Of a stretch of 13,981 nt of DNA, positions 7,529 through 13,981 are shown piece by piece. The notes beneath the pieces are model-generated. The model was not told the origin of the DNA. It made no database searches and was given only the letters and a program-made list of their open reading frames with translations. The position numbers and the translations under genes were made by a program. How positions within the stretch are numbered: the stretch's first letter is position 1; every line of letters starts with the position of its first letter. Source of the DNA: Robiginitomaculum sp. (lineage in GTDB: Bacteria; Pseudomonadota; Alphaproteobacteria; Caulobacterales; Maricaulaceae); the NCBI GenBank assembly GCA_002732905.1, contig NVTC01000005.1:5853-19833 (forward strand). The letters run 5' to 3'.

Positions 7529-8965
7529 TTAATTGAGAGAAATTGAAGTATAGTGTTCACTGCCGTTTAAAGTACGAACTTTCACCACGAAAGACCGCTG
7601 TCCAGAGGTCTGTGCTTTGCGAACGATATCGCCAAAAAACCTTACACTTGCCACTGGCTTTCCGCCCGCTTCAAGAATAACCATACCGCTTTTAATACCT
7701 TTGCGCGCTGCATTACTACCGAGCGCTACCGCATCAACATAAACACCGACTTGGTCGACCCGCATGCCGATGCTTTCGCGAAACGTTGCCCCTAGGTCAA
7801 CCAGTGATAATCCAGTATTATACATTGAATTAGCTTTTGGTGCCGCCGGAGCTGCAACGGTCGAGCTCGTCGCACCGCCCGTATTTCCTGTTGCAATTTT
7901 TAGCGTATCTTTATTTTCTGGGCGTTCACCTATTTTTACACGTACACCACCTGGAATAAGTTTATCGCCACGTTCAATTTGAAAGACCGCTGTTTCACCT
8001 GCCCGTAATTTGCCAATAGCCCGCGTGGCTTCAACAGCATTGCGCACAGCAGTATCATTAATGCTTAATATAACATCCTCGGCTTTCAATCCTGCCTTAT
8101 CAGCAGGGCTGTCAGCACCTACAGAGTTAATCGTTGCGCCGCCCTTGTATACGATACCGTTCTGCGTGTATTCTGCCTCACGCAACGCAGCACCCAAAAA
8201 ACCGCGTTTGACTTTGCCATATTTAATTAAATCAACAACAATCTCTTCTGCGAGTGTATGCGGTACGGCAAAGGCAATACCTACGCTGGCGCCTGTCGGC
8301 GAAAAAATGGCTGAATTTACGCCAATGACTTCGCCTTTAAAATTAAACAATGGGCCACCAGAATTACCACGGTTAACGGTTGCATCGGTTTGCATATAAT
8401 CCACATAAGAACCGGATTCGACCCGCTTACGCAAGGTTGCGGAAATAATACCAACACTAGATGATTGCCCAATGCCAAACGGATTGCCAATGGCCAAAAC
8501 CCAATCACCTATACGAACATCAGGCCCATGGTAAAACCCGACATAATCAAATGATCGTTCGCTCTGAATTTGTATAACTGCAATATCGGTTTCGTAGTCT
8601 GTGCCGATAATTTTAGCGGGAAATTCTTCCCCGTTAGCAAACCCCACGGTGATCTTGTCACCACCTTCAATAACGTGAAAATTAGTAACGATTTTACCGT
8701 CCGATGTTACGATAAACCCAGAGCCTTGTCCTTCTGTTGCATCCTCGCCAGGACGATCTACAGCATAACCACCTGTAACAACTCGAATATTAACAACGGC
8801 AGGTGATACATGCTCAATCAAATCTGCCAAGGATTTTGGCAATCCTTGTTCATCGGGCATGCCTAACGGTTTAGCGCTTACACTAACGGGCATGGAAACC
8901 GTAAGCACAATTACACCTAGCAGTGTGAAGACAGGTTTGAGAGTTTTATAAAATACAGACAACAC
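7529..8965 (-). CDS. Do/HtrA (DegP-like) periplasmic serine protease with two PDZ domains
   Basis: Periplasmic quality-control protease or chaperone. Read from the GTG at 8965 it has 478 residues, normal for the family. An N-terminal signal peptide (basic start, hydrophobic stretch about 10-24, likely cleavage after SVSA at 31) sends it to the periplasm. The trypsin-like domain carries the catalytic triad His97 (VTNFHVIEGG), Asp127 (YETDIAVIQ) and Ser202 (RGNSGGPLFN). PDZ1 is about 252-348 and includes SPADKAGLKAEDVILSIN. A Thr/Ala/Pro linker of about 30 residues leads to PDZ2 (about 385-470, RKGIKSGMVILEAGG). The GTG start is chosen because GGAAAGGA lies seven bases upstream and it puts the signal peptide at the very N-terminus; the longer frame to 9043 adds an unlikely leader. 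First gene of the htrA-RR-HK-glnE block. Confidence 0.93.
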   Translation of the reverse strand: MLSVFYKTLKPVFTLLGVIVLTVSMPVSVSAKPLGMPDEQGLPKSLADLIEHVSPAVVNIRVVTGGYAVDRPGEDATEGQGSGFIVTSDGKIVTNFHVIEGGDKITVGFANGEEFPAKIIGTDYETDIAVIQIQSERSFDYVGFYHGPDVRIGDWVLAIGNPFGIGQSSSVGIISATLRKRVESGSYVDYMQTDATVNRGNSGGPLFNFKGEVIGVNSAIFSPTGASVGIAFAVPHTLAEEIVVDLIKYGKVKRGFLGAALREAEYTQNGIVYKGGATINSVGADSPADKAGLKAEDVILSINDTAVRNAVEATRAIGKLRAGETAVFQIERGDKLIPGGVRVKIGERPENKDTLKIATGNTGGATSSTVAAPAAPKANSMYNTGLSLVDLGATFRESIGMRVDQVGVYVDAVALGSNAARKGIKSGMVILEAGGKPVASVRFFGDIVRKAQTSGQRSFVVKVRTLNGSEHYTSISLN

Positions 8966-8972
8966 GCCAGAA

Positions 8973-8980
8973 TCCTTTCC
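8973..8980 (-). promoter_or_regulatory. Ribosome binding site fixing the htrA GTG start
   Basis: GGAAAGGA on the minus strand, seven bases before GTG at 8965 (a TTG directly follows as an alternative). No comparable site lies before the ATG at 9043. Confidence 0.65.
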
Positions 8981-8987
8981 AAAGCCA

Positions 8988-9005
8988 AAGTGCGCTACTG
9001 CACTT
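8988..9005 (-). other. Inverted repeat in the htrA leader
   Basis: Perfect 6-base arms AAGTGC and GCACTT around a 6-base loop, ending eight bases upstream of the htrA ribosome site. It could be a small leader hairpin or an operator half-site pair; the role is unknown. Confidence 0.4.
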
Positions 9006-9126
9006 AACAACAACCTTGCTAAAACATGACAAAATAGACACATTTAGGCAGATGCGCAATTATTGCCGGGTAACTGCAAATATATGCTTAACAAGACGTG
9101 AGGATTCAGCGTGGTCCTCTAAGATA

Positions 9127-9660
9127 TTAGCGTTTCCGAAAAACCAACAAGTAATTATCCCGCGGCATCGTAATTTTCTGGTCGAGATAAAAACCATTTT
9201 CCACAAACAATTCCTCAACATCTACAAGTTCGCGCACACCCCATACTGGGTTTCTTTGCTTTAAGTTTGCGGTAAAATCGAGATTAGACTGAGCGCTATC
9301 TACCCCAAACAAAAATGGACCATAAAGAAACAACTTGTCGCCAGCTTGTAGCAATTCTCCGGCTCCTTTTGCTAATCCCAAGGCCGCTTCCCAAGGAGCT
9401 ATGTGGATCATATTGGCGCAATATATATTGGTGATAGGTTCAAGCCTTTGCCACCAATTCCCTTGGGTCACATCCAATTGTAGCGGTAATTTTAACTGAC
9501 TAGAATTTTCGCAAGCATAAGCTTTTTGACTTTCTTGTGCATCCGTATCAACATCTGAATATTGCCAAATAATATCAGGCCGAAGTTCCGTAAAATATGC
9601 CCCGTGTTGCCCTGCCCCCGAAGCTATTTCCAAAACCCGCGCCCCTTGCGGCAGCATCAT
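9127..9660 (-). CDS. DUF938/METTL26-like SAM-dependent methyltransferase (start uncertain)
   Basis: A class I methyltransferase of the DUF938 family, whose human relative is METTL26; the substrate is unknown. From the first ATG at 9660 it has 177 residues. The SAM-binding motif I is VLEIASGAGQHGAYF (residues 9-23), followed by a YSDVD acidic loop near 34-38, NMIHIAPWEA near 84-93 in the motif IV region, and FLYGPFLFG. The family normally starts with an AAERNK-type motif, and this is encoded upstream of the ATG in the same frame (SAERNKTPIG, about 9696-9667). The ATG at 9660 is therefore probably not the true start and the real protein is about 200 residues. It sits directly behind the PhoQ-like kinase gene, likely in the same transcript. 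Confidence 0.85.
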   Translation of the reverse strand: MMLPQGARVLEIASGAGQHGAYFTELRPDIIWQYSDVDTDAQESQKAYACENSSQLKLPLQLDVTQGNWWQRLEPITNIYCANMIHIAPWEAALGLAKGAGELLQAGDKLFLYGPFLFGVDSAQSNLDFTANLKQRNPVWGVRELVDVEELFVENGFYLDQKITMPRDNYLLVFRKR

Positions 9661-9732
9661 TTTTAACTGCGCACCAATTGGCGTTTTGTTGCGCTCTGCT
9701 GATGGAGCATTTCGTTTTTGGAATTGCGCGAT
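9661..9732 (-). other. In-frame upstream extension of the methyltransferase, without a standard start codon
   Basis: The 24 codons before the ATG at 9660 are open in the same frame and encode AQFQKRNAPSAERNKTPIG and onward. They include the SAERNK motif typical of the family N-terminus. No ATG, GTG or TTG exists between the frame's upstream stop (TAA at 9762-9760) and 9660. The only near-start codons at the right place are ATC at 9732 and ATA at 9735, a few bases after a GAGAG that could serve as ribosome site and just behind the kinase stop (9739-9737). Either a rare start, termination-reinitiation, or a small sequence change would explain it. Confidence 0.6.
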
Positions 9733-9736
9733 TATA

Positions 9737-11167
9737 TTACTCTCTGACCATAGGGATAATTAAAATAGTTCTTAAACCGCCTAATGGGGATTTATCTAAT
9801 ATTAGTACGCCTTTATAGGCAATGGCGAGGTCGTTGACTATGGACAGACCAAAACCCGTGCCGGGGGTAGTTTCATCTAGGCGGGTACCGCGCTTGAGAA
9901 CATTTTCGTATTGGTCTGCCGCCATACCGAGGCCGTCATCGTCAATGGTGATACGAATTTTAGCATCGCTTTCTGGGTCCACTTCAACCATGACATGAAT
10001 TTCCGCTTTGGTCCACTTACAGGCATTATCAAGTAAATTACCAACCATTTCCTCAAGATCACGTTTCTCACCGCGAAAGTGTAGCCCGCTTTCTATATCC
10101 ACCTGAAAGTCCAAGTCTTTGTCCCGAAATATTCGACCTAGAGTACGAACCAACGAGTTAACCGTATCAGAAACAGGCGTTTTTTCGCCAATGCTTTGCC
10201 CTCGTGTAGCTGCACGGGCACGGAATAGATGATGATCAACCTGCTTATTCATTGTTCCCGTTTGTTTTTTGACAATACGGGCAAGTTTAGACCTTTTACC
10301 GTCCGCCTCATTCATCAAAACTGCCAAAGGTGTTTTGAGTGCATGAGCCAGGTTGCTAACATGCGCACGGGCATATTCCACCACATCACGATTGTGCCCG
10401 ATGAGAGAATTCAGTTCATCCGCCAAAGGTTTAATTTCTTTTGGGTAACTACCTTCAACAGAGCCTGCACGACCTTCGCGCACATCAACCACACTGTCAC
10501 GCAACTCAAACAACGGTCTTAAACCGGATCTGACCTGCATATAAATCGCTAACGTCAACCCTAAAGCCAAAACACTGAGCAGACCAAGAGCAATGACAGA
10601 AAACTGCCGTATCGCTTGAGCTGCAGGACGACGATCTGCCGCAGCAGCGATGACAAAATTTCGATCATTAAAAATTACGCATTGAGCAGCAAGACTGAGA
10701 GGTTCGTTGTCTGGACCAATCGAGAAAGCACGAATAATTTCACCTTTTTTCTCACGGACTTTATCGGCTTCTTTTTGGGATAATTTCAGTGTAGAATTTG
10801 ATAGAGACAACGAACTAATTATCGGTACTAACATGCCGTCTTTACGTAATTCTCCGACCATCCAGTATCGTCCCGACAAAGCCAATTGATAACGGGCGTC
10901 TATTGGCTGGTTTGCCAAAATAATACCAACCTCTTCGTTGGCATTTAACGGGTCGTATTCAATATTGGCCACCAACGCTTGTATCGTATTAATAAGCGGG
11001 TCATTGAAATTTTTATAGGTCGACGCACGGTAAAACAAAATGAGCGAAAAGGCAGTGAACAATAAGGCTGGCACCACCCACATAGCGGCACTACGAACCA
11101 GCCGCCAAACAAGCGATCGACCTTGGTCTGTGTTATCGCCCTCGGGTTGTTTGGCTACGCCCTGCAA
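9737..11167 (-). CDS. PhoQ-like sensor histidine kinase
   Basis: A 476-residue membrane sensor kinase. The first membrane helix is about residues 29-46, the periplasmic region about 47-188 and the second helix about 189-211, with a HAMP-like linker to about 262. The H-box is HVSNLAHALKTPLAVL with His275, the form typical of PhoQ-like kinases of alphaproteobacteria. ATPase motifs: N-box NLLDNACKW (377-385), G1 box DDDGLGM and G2 box GTGFGL (436-441). The start is a TTG at 11167 with an AGG about seven bases upstream; no earlier ATG is in frame, so this start is likely but not certain. It follows its regulator by 8 bases. The acidic patch expected for a Mg2+-sensing PhoQ is not obvious to me, so the signal is unknown. 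Confidence 0.93.
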   Translation of the reverse strand: MQGVAKQPEGDNTDQGRSLVWRLVRSAAMWVVPALLFTAFSLILFYRASTYKNFNDPLINTIQALVANIEYDPLNANEEVGIILANQPIDARYQLALSGRYWMVGELRKDGMLVPIISSLSLSNSTLKLSQKEADKVREKKGEIIRAFSIGPDNEPLSLAAQCVIFNDRNFVIAAAADRRPAAQAIRQFSVIALGLLSVLALGLTLAIYMQVRSGLRPLFELRDSVVDVREGRAGSVEGSYPKEIKPLADELNSLIGHNRDVVEYARAHVSNLAHALKTPLAVLMNEADGKRSKLARIVKKQTGTMNKQVDHHLFRARAATRGQSIGEKTPVSDTVNSLVRTLGRIFRDKDLDFQVDIESGLHFRGEKRDLEEMVGNLLDNACKWTKAEIHVMVEVDPESDAKIRITIDDDGLGMAADQYENVLKRGTRLDETTPGTGFGLSIVNDLAIAYKGVLILDKSPLGGLRTILIIPMVRE

Positions 11168-11175
11168 AATAATGC

Positions 11176-11856
11176 CTATTCCCCAGCTTCTTCTGCACTC
11201 GGATCAACCAAGCGGTAGCCAAGTCCGCGTACGGTTTCGATACGCTTTACACCGATCTTGCGCCGCAGACGACCAATAAACACTTCAATAGTGTTAGAAT
11301 CTCGGTCAAAATCCTGATCATATATATGCTCAACCAGTTCAGTTCGTGATATTACCTTACCCACATGCATAGCCATATAGGACAGTAAGCGAAACTCGTG
11401 AGAAGTCAGTTTGACCGGAGACCCATCTACAAAGGCCCTTCCTGCACGGTTATCTACACTTAAACCACCAATATCGATTGTATCGGTGGTGTGTCCGGCA
11501 GCACGGCGTACCAAAGCCCGTAACCGCGCTAGTAATTCTTCAGTGTGAAACGGTTTGGTCAGATAATCATCTGCGCCTGCATCAAATCCGGCGACTTTCT
11601 CGCTCCACTGATCGCGCGCTGTTAAAATCAACACGGGGAAATCTTTGCCGTCAGCACGCCATTTTTGTAAAATACTAATGCCGTCAATAACTGGCAGGCC
11701 CAAATCGAGCACTACCGCATCATAGGGTTCTGTATCGCCGAGGAAATGCCCTTCCTCACCGTCCGTTGCCACATCAATAGCATAGCCTGCATCACCAAGA
11801 GCTTCTGAAAGCTGGCGGCACAAATCCGGATCATCTTCGACTATTAAAATTCGCAT
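11176..11856 (-). CDS. PhoP-like OmpR-family response regulator
   Basis: A 226-residue regulator with a full receiver domain: acidic pair Asp8/Asp9, phospho-acceptor Asp51 in VVLDLGLP, Thr79 and Lys101 in TKPFHTEE. The winged-helix domain (about 124-220) includes KLTSHEFRLLSYMAMH and ends ETVRGLGYRL. The start ATG at 11856 has a strong AAGGGAGA site upstream. It lies 22 bases after the PepSY-like gene and 8 bases before the PhoQ-like kinase, which fixes its partner. The DNA-binding domain differs from the regulator at 6832-7503, so the two pairs are separate systems rather than a recent duplication. Calling it PhoP-like rests on the kinase H-box type and overall similarity. Confidence 0.95.
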   Translation of the reverse strand: MRILIVEDDPDLCRQLSEALGDAGYAIDVATDGEEGHFLGDTEPYDAVVLDLGLPVIDGISILQKWRADGKDFPVLILTARDQWSEKVAGFDAGADDYLTKPFHTEELLARLRALVRRAAGHTTDTIDIGGLSVDNRAGRAFVDGSPVKLTSHEFRLLSYMAMHVGKVISRTELVEHIYDQDFDRDSNTIEVFIGRLRRKIGVKRIETVRGLGYRLVDPSAEEAGE

Positions 11857-11878
11857 AGAAATCTCCCTTAATCTGGAG

Positions 11879-12241
11879 CTAGTTTTTCACTCTGCCAGTG
11901 TAAGCGTCAACATAAACATCGACAATTCTGCCATTTTTTTGCTGTAAACGCACTCGGTAAGTAGACTGATTGATCAATTTAACATTGATAAACTTGGCAT
12001 CACGGTACCGGTTCATGGCAGCAGATTTTGCACGGCTAGCAGATATTTTGCGCTGCGACTGGTTTTGAACGTAAAGACTACGAACACTATTTGAACGTTG
12101 TGCCTGCCAATTTGGCTGACTTTGCAAAACGCGGCCTGGATCGGGCGCACTTTGGGCAGAGCTTGTAGCAACCATACCTGTAGGCAATGCAAAAGCGGCC
12201 AGTACTAAGCCAATAGTGATATGTCTAATCCGTTTCATCAT
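11879..12241 (-). CDS. Small exported PepSY-like protein
   Basis: A 120-residue protein with a signal peptide (MMKRIRHIT, hydrophobic stretch about 8-25, likely cleavage in TSSAQSA near 30). The mature part has a Gln/Ser/Arg-rich linker and, at about residues 68-120, a PepSY-like unit: a helix of SASRAKSAAMNRY type, then beta strands with VDVYVDAYTGRV at the end, the usual PepSY closing pattern. PepSY proteins are thought to restrain proteases or act as periplasmic sensors' partners; here it stands immediately before a PhoP/PhoQ-like pair, a common gene order in alphaproteobacteria, and may modulate that kinase. The ATG at 12241 (or the next codon, 12238) is chosen for its AGAGA ribosome site and for placing the signal peptide at the start; the frame is open to 12286 but lacks a ribosome site there. 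Confidence 0.8.
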   Translation of the reverse strand: MMKRIRHITIGLVLAAFALPTGMVATSSAQSAPDPGRVLQSQPNWQAQRSNSVRSLYVQNQSQRKISASRAKSAAMNRYRDAKFINVKLINQSTYRVRLQQKNGRIVDVYVDAYTGRVKN

Positions 12242-12265
12242 TGTGTCTCTATAAGTGTTCATCTG

Positions 12266-12292
12266 TGAATGCAATCTGAATGCCACATTCAG
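12266..12292 (-). promoter_or_regulatory. Candidate OmpR-family operator: CATTCA direct repeat with overlapping inverted repeat
   Basis: On the minus strand CATTCA occurs twice with exactly five bases between (12282-12277 and 12271-12266), an 11-base period. A third copy in inverted orientation forms a perfect 7-base palindrome CTGAATG-TGG-CATTCAG (12292-12276). It lies 25 bases before the PepSY-like start, in the 60-base gap behind dnaJ. The 6-N5-6 geometry is that of PhoP/OmpR-type boxes, but the bases do not match the enteric PhoP box. Function is inference. Confidence 0.4.
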
Positions 12293-12301
12293 GTAAACAG
12301 A

Positions 12302-13231
12302 CTAAATATTCATATTTATATTCATATTTCGGCGTGGATCCGGCTGATCTTCCCATGCTCCAACGCATTTTTTCAAATCATCGCCCATATCTTCCGGCAA
12401 ATTAATCATCAAACGCACCAATAAATCGCCGCCTTTAACGCCCTTGCCCTTAAGCCTAAGCGTTTTACCGGAGCTAGAACCCGGTTTCACGGAAAGATTG
12501 ATATTACCTTTAGGGGTCGGGACAGTCACTTTTCCGCCCAGAACTGCTTCTTGCAGAGTAATCGGCAAATCGAGCCGCAAGTTATTACCGTCGCGGCGTA
12601 AATACTTGTGGGCCTTAACGGATATAGTGATTTTTGCATCTCCCGCAGGGCCACCGTTAACACCCGGACTACCTTTACCGCGCAACCGCAAGGTCGTATC
12701 ATCATTGGTACCTTCGGGAATGCTTATCTTTAATTGCTTACCATCGCTCATGCGCACTTGTTTAGTTGCACCTGCAACGGCTTCTGGCAAAGTAATGGAG
12801 AGAGTATAACGCACATCAGCACCCTTTTGTGGGCGCGGCGGGGGACGCCTAAATTGCGACCCACCAGCTTGCCCCGGATGTCCGCCCATTTGCATCCCAA
12901 ACAAGGATGCAAACAGATCGCTCATATCGCCGCCCATTTGCGCACCGGATGCGTTACGGAAGCCACCGCCCATGCCTCCTGCTTGGCCAGCAAACGGGTT
13001 TTGTTGCTGACCGGATGCATCAATGCCGCCGCTATCATATTGTGCGCGTAAATCTTTATCCGAGAGCAGTGTATAAGCCGCAGAAATTTCCTTGAACCGC
13101 TCAGCTGCCTTCTCGTTACCCTTGTTTTTATCAGGGTGCCATTTTTTGGCCAACGCACGGTAAGCTTTCTTGATATCTTTATCGCTAGTGCTTTTACTGA
13201 CACCCAGCAGTTTATACGGGTCCTTCGCCAC
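12302..13231 (-). CDS. DnaJ-type (CbpA-like, class II) Hsp40 co-chaperone
   Basis: A 309-residue J-domain protein that would stimulate DnaK ATPase and hand over substrates in the cytoplasm. The J domain (about 1-70) starts DPYKLLGVSKS and carries the essential HPD motif at 32-34. A Gly/Phe/Met/Gln-rich linker (about 78-140) leads to the two beta-barrel substrate-binding domains (DVRYTLSITLPEAV and DLPITLQEAVLGG). The four-cysteine zinc finger of true DnaJ is absent, so it is the CbpA/DnaJB type. The start is GTG at 13231, six bases behind a textbook AAGGAG; the longer frame to 13285 has no family support. The C-terminus NMNINMNI comes from a 12-base tandem duplication. It stands 57 bases after the GTA gene on the same strand. 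Confidence 0.93.
   Translation of the reverse strand: MAKDPYKLLGVSKSTSDKDIKKAYRALAKKWHPDKNKGNEKAAERFKEISAAYTLLSDKDLRAQYDSGGIDASGQQQNPFAGQAGGMGGGFRNASGAQMGGDMSDLFASLFGMQMGGHPGQAGGSQFRRPPPRPQKGADVRYTLSITLPEAVAGATKQVRMSDGKQLKISIPEGTNDDTTLRLRGKGSPGVNGGPAGDAKITISVKAHKYLRRDGNNLRLDLPITLQEAVLGGKVTVPTPKGNINLSVKPGSSSGKTLRLKGKGVKGGDLLVRLMINLPEDMGDDLKKCVGAWEDQPDPRRNMNINMNI
12306..12329. repeat. 12-base tandem duplication at the end of the dnaJ-like gene
   Basis: The unit ATATTCATATTT occurs twice in a row without mismatch. In the gene's frame it encodes the repeated Asn-Met-Asn-Ile tail directly before the stop. Pure A/T/C composition, unlike the surrounding gene, suggests replication slippage. Confidence 0.8.
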
Positions 13232-13237
13232 GGCATT

Positions 13238-13243
13238 CTCCTT
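13238..13243 (-). promoter_or_regulatory. Ribosome binding site fixing the dnaJ-like GTG start
   Basis: AAGGAG on the minus strand, six bases before GTG at 13231. An ATG also lies in this spacer but is out of frame. Confidence 0.8.
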
Positions 13244-13288
13244 CACAGCTAATGTAAGAAGAACGGGCTGAATCGCAAGCACCAAGCG

Positions 13289-13981
13289 TTAAATATCAAG
13301 CACAAAGTTACGCCCTTTCCCCCGCCCATATTTTTGGGATATTTGGGATATATCGATAGTGATTTCTTCGAGCGGGTTTCCGTAAATAGTTTCCAGCTCT
13401 GTGAGCGAAATTTGCAATGATGCCGTATTTACCGCCTTCGTTAGAAAGATCACTTCTCCATTCATAAAATCAACTTCATATCGCTCGCTCTCTTCTCCGA
13501 GCGGCACATCTAGTGAAGCCCAGTCATCACCACTCGTTCTAGTACGATGGATCCAGCCTATTTCTATGGCATCACCAATGCGCGTAGCTTTGATGTGGAC
13601 GGGGGAGAGCGGGCGCAGATGATTGGCTTGGTAATTTTGGGTGAAGTTTTCTGTATTTTCACGACCACTTGCACTGAGCGTAAAATCAATATCCGTGCCG
13701 CGTAAATCTGCGCTCACCTGTATGTCTTGCCAGCCCTGCCCTAGATATACGACCCGCGCACCAGCCAACACTGCCTCTCCGAGCACATGGTCCGTGCCGT
13801 ATTGACCGCGCAATAGACGGCTAATCCGGTAAGTGTCCACTCCCACTAACTCTATATCCGCAGCTTGCAAAATCTCCCAACCTTGTGGGGTTTCTATCGC
13901 CAGCAGATTTCCGCCGGACAACACATCCGTGTCTGACAATGACGACAAGGCAACACCGGGTAATAAAATATCAACAGAGTT
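13289..13981 (-). CDS. GTA gp15-like host-specificity/tail protein, C-terminal 230 residues, cut by window edge
   Basis: The frame is open through the right edge, so the N-terminal part lies outside; a TTG at 13948 is an internal codon and not the start. The visible part matches the C-terminal region of the gene-transfer-agent gp15 (phage-tail-like) proteins: RISRLLRGQYGTDHVLGEAVLAGARVVYL, in shorter pieces, then LRPLSPVHIKA, a fibronectin-like segment with the diagnostic WIHRTRTSGDDWASLDVPLGEE, and the closing ISQISQKYGRGKGR. In Rhodobacter-type GTAs gp15 is the last or near-last gene of the structural cluster, so the rest of a GTA cluster would be expected to the right of this window. Whether it makes functional particles cannot be told here. 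TAA stop at 13291-13289. Confidence 0.85.
   Translation of the reverse strand, partial: NSVDILLPGVALSSLSDTDVLSGGNLLAIETPQGWEILQAADIELVGVDTYRISRLLRGQYGTDHVLGEAVLAGARVVYLGQGWQDIQVSADLRGTDIDFTLSASGRENTENFTQNYQANHLRPLSPVHIKATRIGDAIEIGWIHRTRTSGDDWASLDVPLGEESERYEVDFMNGEVIFLTKAVNTASLQISLTELETIYGNPLEEITIDISQISQKYGRGKGRNFVLDI

Larger units (their letters stand above)
8966..9126 (-). promoter_or_regulatory. Intergenic region upstream of htrA, likely holding its promoter
   Basis: At 161 bases this is the widest gap in the window, between the methyltransferase stop and the htrA start, so it is the best place for the promoter of the htrA-RR-HK-glnE block. I cannot name a convincing -35/-10 pair: TTGCGC with TATTTT 17 bases later (about 9059-9031) is only a weak match. 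A 6-base inverted repeat (AAGTGC/GCACTT, 8988-9005) lies shortly before the ribosome site. Confidence 0.4.

Noticed and set aside
7504..7560. Longer N-terminus for the response regulator from 7560
   Set aside because: It would overlap htrA and precede the conserved MRILVVEDD start, which has its own strong ribosome site.
8966..9043. Longer N-terminus for htrA from ATG at 9043
   Set aside because: It has no ribosome site and would bury the signal peptide behind 26 extra residues; the GTG at 8965 has a good site.
9100..9119. Possible terminator after the methyltransferase (GAGGA/TCCTC)
   Set aside because: Only a 5-base stem with a 10-base loop and no following U-run.
12444..12809. 121-codon plus-strand open frame
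   Set aside because: Antisense to the dnaJ-like gene; Pro/Ser/Leu-rich nonsense without domain signs.

Overview
The window looks like a chromosomal segment of an alphaproteobacterium with an AT-leaning genome. The signs are the 3' end of a gene-transfer-agent (GTA) tail or host-specificity gene, a PleC/DivJ-type histidine kinase end, a two-domain glnE behind an HtrA protease and a two-component pair, and PhoQ-like kinases with an N-L-A-H-A-L-K-T-P phosphorylation box. A Maricaulales/Hyphomonadaceae-type organism would fit, but that placement is inference. I see no rRNA or tRNA gene, insertion sequence, CRISPR array or integrase, and no stretch over 300 bases without a gene.

Layout, left to right. 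A plus-strand histidine kinase, cut by the left edge, ends at 717. Every other gene is on the minus strand, so the rest is best read from right to left. The right edge (13981-13289) holds the C-terminal part of a GTA gp15-like protein. Next come a CbpA-type DnaJ co-chaperone (13231-12302), a small exported PepSY-like protein (12241-11879), a PhoP-like response regulator (11856-11176), a PhoQ-like sensor kinase (11167-9737) and a DUF938/METTL26-like methyltransferase that abuts it (ending at 9127). After a 161-base gap comes a second block: an HtrA/Do periplasmic serine protease (8965-7529), an OmpR-type regulator (7503-6832), a HAMP sensor kinase (6807-5326), glnE (5329-2507, 4-base overlap), an M48/Ste24-type membrane metalloprotease (2410-1151) and an SseB-like protein with a histidine-rich tail (1158-718, 8-base overlap). 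That last gene's stop codon touches the stop codon of the opposing left-edge kinase.

How they may work together: the two blocks each pair a two-component system with an exported or envelope-quality-control protein (PepSY-like; HtrA). The window is therefore rich in envelope sensing and proteolysis (HtrA outside, M48 in the inner membrane), with glutamine-synthetase control (GlnE) tied by overlap to the HtrA-linked kinase. Tight spacing suggests co-transcription of pepSY-RR-HK-methyltransferase and of htrA-RR-HK-glnE; M48-sseB is a close pair that may or may not be read from the glnE transcript.

Most genes belong to known families. The most unusual points are a methyltransferase whose conserved N-terminus extends in frame past its first ATG with no ATG, GTG or TTG to start it; a strong hairpin over the response-regulator stop codon ahead of one kinase; and a CATTCA-N5-CATTCA direct repeat upstream of the PepSY/PhoP/PhoQ-like genes. 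I do not see convincing evidence for a wholly new system.
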